A program made the translations under genes and the position numbers. From Thysanoteuthis rhombus (Eukaryota; Mollusca; Cephalopoda; Oegopsida; Thysanoteuthidae), in assembly GCA_963457665.1 (NCBI GenBank), contig OY735202.1:47120401-47184400 (forward strand): a stretch of 64,000 nucleotides of DNA, in the 5' to 3' direction. The notes beneath the pieces are model-generated. The model was given only the letters and a program-made list of their open reading frames with translations, made no database searches and had not been told where the DNA came from. Shown here piece after piece: positions 59,270-64,000 of this stretch (within the stretch, counting starts at the first letter, position 1; each line of letters starts with the position of its first letter).

Positions 59270-60370
59270 GGTAAACAAGTATTTGAACACTTGCAAAATA
59301 TCCATTTAATACACTCCAGATGCTCACATTCACTCTAAATTTACACAAGCGATGTATTTTGACATAATATTAAAAATTATTTAGAAAAAAATACACATTT
59401 CCAAAAATACAATGCAGAATAAAGTATTAAAAAAATATTGATGGGAAAAAGTATTCAGACACATTGATTTCAGTTGCATTGTCCTGGTTTCTAATTACTG
59501 ACCAGAGACGTTTGCCGTATATCTTCAAAAGCCCTTCACAACATTCTTTTGAAATTTTGGTCCATTCTTCCGAGCAAATGACCCTCAAATCATCAATGTT
59601 TCTGGGGTCCCATTGATGACTTTGATCTTCCAAGCTTTGCTATGAATTTTCAGCTGGATTCTAGTCCAGGGATTGACTAGGTCACTGAAGCAACACTACA
59701 TTGTTCTGGACAAACCATTCCCGAGTTATCTTAGCTGTATGCTTCGTGTAGTAATCTTGTTGAAAGATTCAACCTTCTTCATGCACCAACTATTGCACCG
59801 AAAAGAACACAATAGCTTCAAAAATGACCCCGATAAATAGCAATATTCTTGTTTTATTCAATAACATGGCCCCGCGCCCGTAGAGAAACTGTGCTTTACT
59901 ATGGGGATTATATTTCTTTTTCTTTTTTGCATCATCGGCGCATCCATTTTTTGCAATAAAAATCAATTTTCTATTCATCTGACTGGAGAATGTTTTTCCA
60001 AATATTATTATTAGGCTTTTCTAAATGGTCACGAGCGAACTTCATCTGGAAATCTCGATGCCTCTATTCTGCAAAGGTGTTTTCCGTGAGCTATAAGATT
60101 TCAAGCCATTCTTGCCCATTTCATTACTAATAGTTCTTCTAGTAACCCATGTACCAGCTACTTACAAATTATTTGGAATCTCCTATCGAGTAACCATTGG
60201 ATTCACTTTGATAATTCTTAGGATTTTCAAGTTGCTCGTGGAGAAATTTTGCGTGGAGCACCTATTCGAACAAGGTTTTTGACGGTGCAAAACTTCTCCT
60301 GCTTCATAATAATCGATCCAGAAATGCTTTTTGGTATAAAACCAAAATAGCAATACTTACTTTACGTGCT
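59270..60370 (-). mobile_element. Tc1/mariner-type transposase pseudogene
   Basis: The minus strand preserves a Tc1-like transposase in order: 'IIMKQEKFCTVKNLVRIG' (end of the paired-type HTH, about 60250-60310) and 'APRKISPRA'; 'GKTFSSQMN' in one frame with 'WKNILQSDE' as the equivalent (about 59975-60010); 'FQQDYYTKHTAKITREWF' (about 59720-59775), with the second catalytic D; 'PSQSLD.NPAEN' (about 59650-59690), with the E; and 'DDLRVICSEEWTKISKECC' (about 59535-59600), up to 'VIRNQ'. Stops and frameshifts are spread along it. Beyond the C-terminus, 'gtaaacaagtatttgaacac' (59271) resembles a Tc1 terminal end. The N-terminal first HTH is missing where the sequence meets the RT at about 60375. 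Confidence 0.85.
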
Positions 60371-60374
60371 CTGC

Positions 60375-60880
60375 CCTTAGGCGGTTTTTCTTATTGGAGA
60401 ATTTTACTTTAAAATAGGTGAGAAACTATTTCATCAGATCATAGATGTCAAAATGGGAGTTGATCCTGTGCCCTGCTTAGAAAATTTGCATTTACATAGA
60501 CATGAATATATATCCAAGTCGTCTTAAATTAGACCTAATATGAAGTGAGTTCGTTCATTTTAGGTTGTCTGTTTTATTGACGACTTATATTCTGTTAATG
60601 AATGGAGAGAATTCGTAAAATCTTAAAGTACTATGTATTCTTAGGATCTTGAACTAAAATGGGAATGTAATGGAATGCAAGCAACATTCCTAAATTTGGA
60701 TATCAAAATCGAGGATGGAATGTTTGTGTACAAATTGTTTGATAAACGAGACTCATTTCCGTTTCATATCATACGTATGACATTTAGAACGAATAGTATT
60801 CAATCTGATATATTTTACGCAATTATATAATCAGAATATTTAAGAATAGCCCGAGCTATAACCTCGATAAATAGCTCCAT
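60375..60880 (+). mobile_element. Reverse transcriptase with F-I-D-D motif, second type
   Basis: One long frame with few breaks reads 'KIGEKLFHQIIDVKMGVDPV', 'ENLHLHRHEY', 'VCFIDDLYSVNEW' (about 60563-60602, catalytic D-D), 'ATFLNLDIKIEDGMFVYKLF', 'DKRDSFPFHI' (about 60680-60770) and 'SEYLRIARAI' (60831-60861). This RT type (family: I-P-M-G-I-D-P-A-P-F, F-I-D-D-L-C-A-I-N-D, F-V-Y-K-L-x-D-K-R-D) is widespread in cnidarians, molluscs and fishes. It probably belongs to a Penelope-like or related retroelement, but I am not sure of the class. It is better preserved than the LINE pieces. The upstream half is cut off by the Tc1 element. Confidence 0.75.
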
Positions 60881-61074
60881 TCTTGTTTCATTCAATAACT
60901 TGGATTTATTGATTTTATACTGAAAATTGTTTCCTTAGTTATAAGAATGGTCAATCAAGGTGGCTAAATAATCAAGGTTTCTAAACAATTTATAAAAGCC
61001 ATGACTCGATCCCTTGGAAGCATATCAGCTTGTCCGTAATGAAATCATAACAAAAATTGTAGAATATATTACTG

Positions 61075-61270
61075 TTTTTTTAAAATCCCCTAAACAGTTA
61101 CATGGTAAACAACTGATGATCCCAACGAGAAGACATTTACACGTAGTACCATAATAACAAATTATATGTACAACATGAAGAACACTGGAGAAAATTACAC
61201 AAATTATATTAACAGATGTTAGGAAATAAATGACTGGAGTGACAAAAAAATTGCTAAAGTTTTTAATGTG
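61075..61270 (+). repeat. Family F dispersed repeat, copy 2
   Basis: It contains 'cataataacaaattatatgta', 'agaaaattacacaaatt', 'attaacagat' and 'gactggagtgaca', as at 39.7 kb. A (TA)n follows at 61303-61366. Confidence 0.6.
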
Positions 61271-61301
61271 TTTAATGTTTAAAGCTGTAAAGCTGTCTAG
61301 A

Positions 61302-61302
<1 letters not shown>

Positions 61303-61366
<64 letters not shown>
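61303..61366. repeat. (TA)n microsatellite
   Basis: About 32 TA units following family F copy 2, as at copy 1, where (CT)n(TA)n follows. Confidence 0.95.
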
Positions 61367-61368
<2 letters not shown>

Positions 61369-61945
61369 GCACATATTCACAAAGAAAACATTTATACTAA
61401 TTTTATTATTCCATTGGGGGAGCTTCAGCAAAAAGAAAAGATTTAAAAGAACAAAAAATTCTTATGCTGCATATCAAGAGCGTTATTTAGAACAACCGTC
61501 TTGGCAACATTATTTTTAATGAACGAGCAGTGGATGTTCATTTTTGTAAGTACCGACTGCGGAGGAAGGCCTCAACGAAATAATTCATTCATTTAAATAA
61601 AATGTGTCTTTGAAAATAAAAAAAGGAATTCGTGTCTGATTTTTTTTTAGGCGAGGTGCATTAATCATTGTATAAACATGCAGGCCCGTAAGAATAAGTA
61701 TCTGAGGACAACACGTTCAAATCTGGCATGACGGGCCATACATGGGACAAAGTTCAAATTACAGGTAGAGAGAGCAAAATGGCGAATATAACACCCGAAA
61801 GGAGCGGCATGCATACTTTGTTCGGTCAAACCAATTATAAATACCATGCGGGTAACCTCTTATCGAAAAAGCTATTTCTGGAAAAGTTAACAGATCATAT
61901 AACTAAGAATTTGACACTGAAATAATAAAAAAAAACAATGTATAG

Positions 61946-61947
<2 letters not shown>

Positions 61948-61978
<31 letters not shown>
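61948..61978. repeat. (TA)n microsatellite
   Basis: About 15 TA units. Confidence 0.9.
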
Positions 61979-61979
<1 letters not shown>

Positions 61980-62570
61980 AACGGGCGTAACGTTTCTTGT
62001 TCAATATGAGCATGCGCACAAGGAAGGTTTCCACATTCTAGAACTAGGAACACCCAAAGTTGTGAACGAATGAACATATATACGAGTATAATATCCCGAA
62101 CGTATCATACACAATGAAGAAAATATATAGTGTTCAGGAATTCGATATACAGGCAGAACAACGCAACTCTAACCAAGGAAAGACAGAGAAAATTGATGAA
62201 TATTAGAATCTTGCCCAAGATTTTTGAAAAAGAACGAAACTGCTCAGGCCACGTCAGTGATGGATTTGATTGAAATACTGAGGAAAGTGATGCAGATTTG
62301 AGGAGACTTGCTGTCAAGCAGTCCATAGTGATAATCTCCAGACATGAAGGATTCTAAAGAATGCGGTTGTTGTTTCCTTCAACGATTGTTGAGATACTTG
62401 GTAAAATCTCTAAATTATATAAGGTGTAATTTGAGCAAACATCCGAAGGCAAATACAATATCATCTACTTTAGTAATCAGACTTTCTTGATAGAAGAATC
62501 AGAGGGAGTGCAATTGGATCAGATATGTTGAAGCGAAGATTTCCAATATCAGAAAGATAGGAAATGTCAC
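61980..62570. other. No recognisable feature
   Basis: A 73-codon minus frame (62105-62326) is open but unassigned. Confidence 0.5.
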
Positions 62571-62575
62571 GTGTG

Positions 62576-62652
62576 TGGAGGGAGAAAGGGAGAGAGAGAG
62601 AGGGAGAGAGAGGGGAGAGAGGGGGAGAGAAAGAGGGGGGAGAGAGAGAGGA
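62576..62652. repeat. (GA)n-rich microsatellite
   Basis: GA, GGGA and GAGAGG mixture. The Glu/Arg frame across it is its translation. It abuts family A copy 8. Confidence 0.9.
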
Positions 62653-62667
62653 AAATGGCACCACACC

Positions 62668-63092
62668 ATTAACGGCTGCAATAAGCCACTCAATAGAAAC
62701 TGTTGTGTGTCCAACACCTTTTGGCAGCATGGCCAATTGAAAAGGTGGGGAAGGGGGTGATCAATGATTAAGTTACATCTCTCGCGTTTTGTCTGAATTT
62801 CCGAAAGAAAAAAAAAACAAGCGTAAAAGCTACCGTACACACACTTAGTGACCAATTCAGCATAAATTTACATTGCAAATCGACCTCGCCAAAAAAAATC
62901 TATTGAGGTGGAGGGATTTGAAACCAGAACACATAAAAATTTTCCGCTGTTTCGTTTCATTGGTGCTGCCTTTATGCGTGATTCATACATACGAACAAAC
63001 CTACATCGCCTGCCAGCCAGCCAAACCATCTTAAAAAATAAGAAACCCACGTTGGTAGTCTCGGTGACAGTTTTTGTTGAAGGTTTTTAATA
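62668..63092 (-). repeat. Family A dispersed repeat, copy 8
   Basis: A near full-length minus copy, from 'ccttcaacaaaaactgtcac' (near 63090) through 'tggctggctggca' to 'ctattgagtggct'. Its middle contains 'ggtttcaaatccct', a possible pol III B box, and 'atgctgaattggtcac', shared with 26.1 and 51.9 kb. The three small frames that overlap it (62499-62855, 62868-63050, 62908-63090) have no counterpart in other copies. Confidence 0.8.
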
Positions 63093-63180
63093 AAATACCC
63101 CTATCCAAGCAAGAAGACCAGATTCGATTGTTGTGAACAAGGAAACAAAAGTCTGCCATATCTCGATCGTGACTGTCTCG

Positions 63181-63561
63181 TCAGGCAACGGCGTAAGGTC
63201 GTACCGATGATGTTCGAAGTACTGAGATAGGAATAATTAGAGAACTGAGGGAAATTGAGACAATTAAGAACATAACACTACTTTGTTCAGAAAAAATTCT
63301 GAGAAGGGTTCCTTGAAATTTAAGACGACTTTTTTTTTCATCCGTCTGATGAGGGATCACAGCTCTGATATCATACTTGAAGTATTCAAAACAATCTGTA
63401 TTTATTGTTCGAATGCTAGCTGACAGCCAGGAATTCATTCCCTCTTTGAATCCTTTTTCTCGTGTACCCTTCAAATGATGAAGCACGAGTAAAGGAGAGA
63501 CTGGCGTGGAATCCTCTCGAATAATACGATCAGAACCCTTATGCAATTCTTCCCTGCACAA
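63181..63561 (-). other. Unassigned 126-codon open frame
   Basis: A minus-strand frame of mixed composition ('SPLLVLHHLKGTREKGFKEG', 'IRAVIPHQTDEKKSRL') outside any repeat I could define. There are no transmembrane or signal features, and no domain I recognise. Flanks show no strong splice signals. It could be an old transposon fragment, an exon or chance. Confidence 0.2.
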
Positions 63562-63564
63562 CTT

Positions 63565-64000
63565 TGGAGCGCTTTTATTCAGCTTAGATCTAACTACCTG
63601 ACTTTGGTAACGTTAATTAATCGATTACTCCAGGTATTTTCTAGCGACTGAAAGCGACAGGGTCAATAGATCCTGTTGTGCTGTCATATCTAAAGTAAAT
63701 CGCTTCGTATATTGGATGATAAATTAGTTAATCTTATCTTCAAAGTTGACACAATATTTCCTTCTAACGTTTAGTTCCAATTGTATTGATTCCTGCTGCT
63801 GGAAATCACACTTGTTTGATAAGGATGCAGACAATTTCCACTAACCAACCAGTCTAGCCCTATCGCCTGGCCACATTCGAACCTGTATAATTCCAAGTGG
63901 AACGTTGGATATTTTACGAAGTACAAGTCGACACTTTTCACTAACACTCAATCCGACTTATTGATCTCATCAGACGAAAGCCAACTATGCGCCCACGTCC
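63565..64000. other. No recognisable feature
   Basis: No frame, repeat or RNA gene seen. Confidence 0.6.

Overview
This window looks like non-coding or intronic sequence from a repeat-rich, AT-rich animal genome. It has no long intact reading frame, operon or ribosome-binding site. It carries many long (TA)n, (CA)n(TA)n, (GA)n, (TATG)n and CTTT-rich arrays and the eroded remains of many transposable elements. The mix fits a lophotrochozoan, most likely a cephalopod such as an octopus: endonuclease-reverse transcriptase LINE ends tailed by GAT triplets, a multi-copy invertebrate ORF ending in a CXC-like cysteine segment, Tc1 and pogo transposases, and tRNA- and 5S-related short repeats. I infer this from family knowledge; no single-copy gene fixes the species. 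I found no host gene I can name. Most of the longer open frames are microsatellite translations, such as the Tyr-Ile runs from (TA)n at 50.5-51.1 kb and the Phe/Ser/Leu-rich 262-residue frame in the CTTT tract at 48.8-49.6 kb.

Layout. 1-2.9 kb: a GAT-tailed LINE 3' end (minus), a diverged pyrimidine-rich minisatellite and a second LINE 3' end (plus). 3.7-4.0 kb: N-terminal part of a reverse transcriptase (plus). 4.25-8.6 kb: the largest remnant, a 4.3-kb minus-strand copy of the multi-copy CXC-type ORF, broken by many stops and frameshifts but readable in collinear order. 9.5-10.5 kb, 13.6-14.05 kb, 16.9-17.2 kb and 20.3-20.8 kb: further LINE remnants. 14.3-14.75 kb: one of eight copies of a dispersed repeat of about 480 bp (family A). 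18.9-20.1 kb: a possible second-type RT fragment, a 5S rRNA-derived sequence and a pogo/Tigger transposase tail. 22.1-23.6 kb: a tRNA-like SINE head, a different RT C-terminus, a microsatellite-flanked repeat and a tRNA-like sequence between 54-nt inverted arms.

26-63 kb: microsatellites and several low-copy dispersed families appearing as pairs or triplets (26.7/50.1 kb; 42.9/51.1/52.3 kb; 39.7/61.1/30.8 kb; 44.8/45.7 kb; 49.4/54.3 kb; 23.0/30.5 kb). There are further LINE fragments at 28.7-29.4, 41.7-41.9 and 55.9-56.5 kb and a GC-richer segment at 34.0-34.8 kb that may be an LTR. At 59.3-60.9 kb an antisense Tc1-like transposase is joined to a reverse transcriptase that keeps an F-I-D-D catalytic motif.

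The elements do not work together as a system; the window is a record of old insertions. The points most worth following are the CXC-type pseudogene, the tRNA-like foldback element, the eight-copy family A repeat and the nested Tc1/RT locus.
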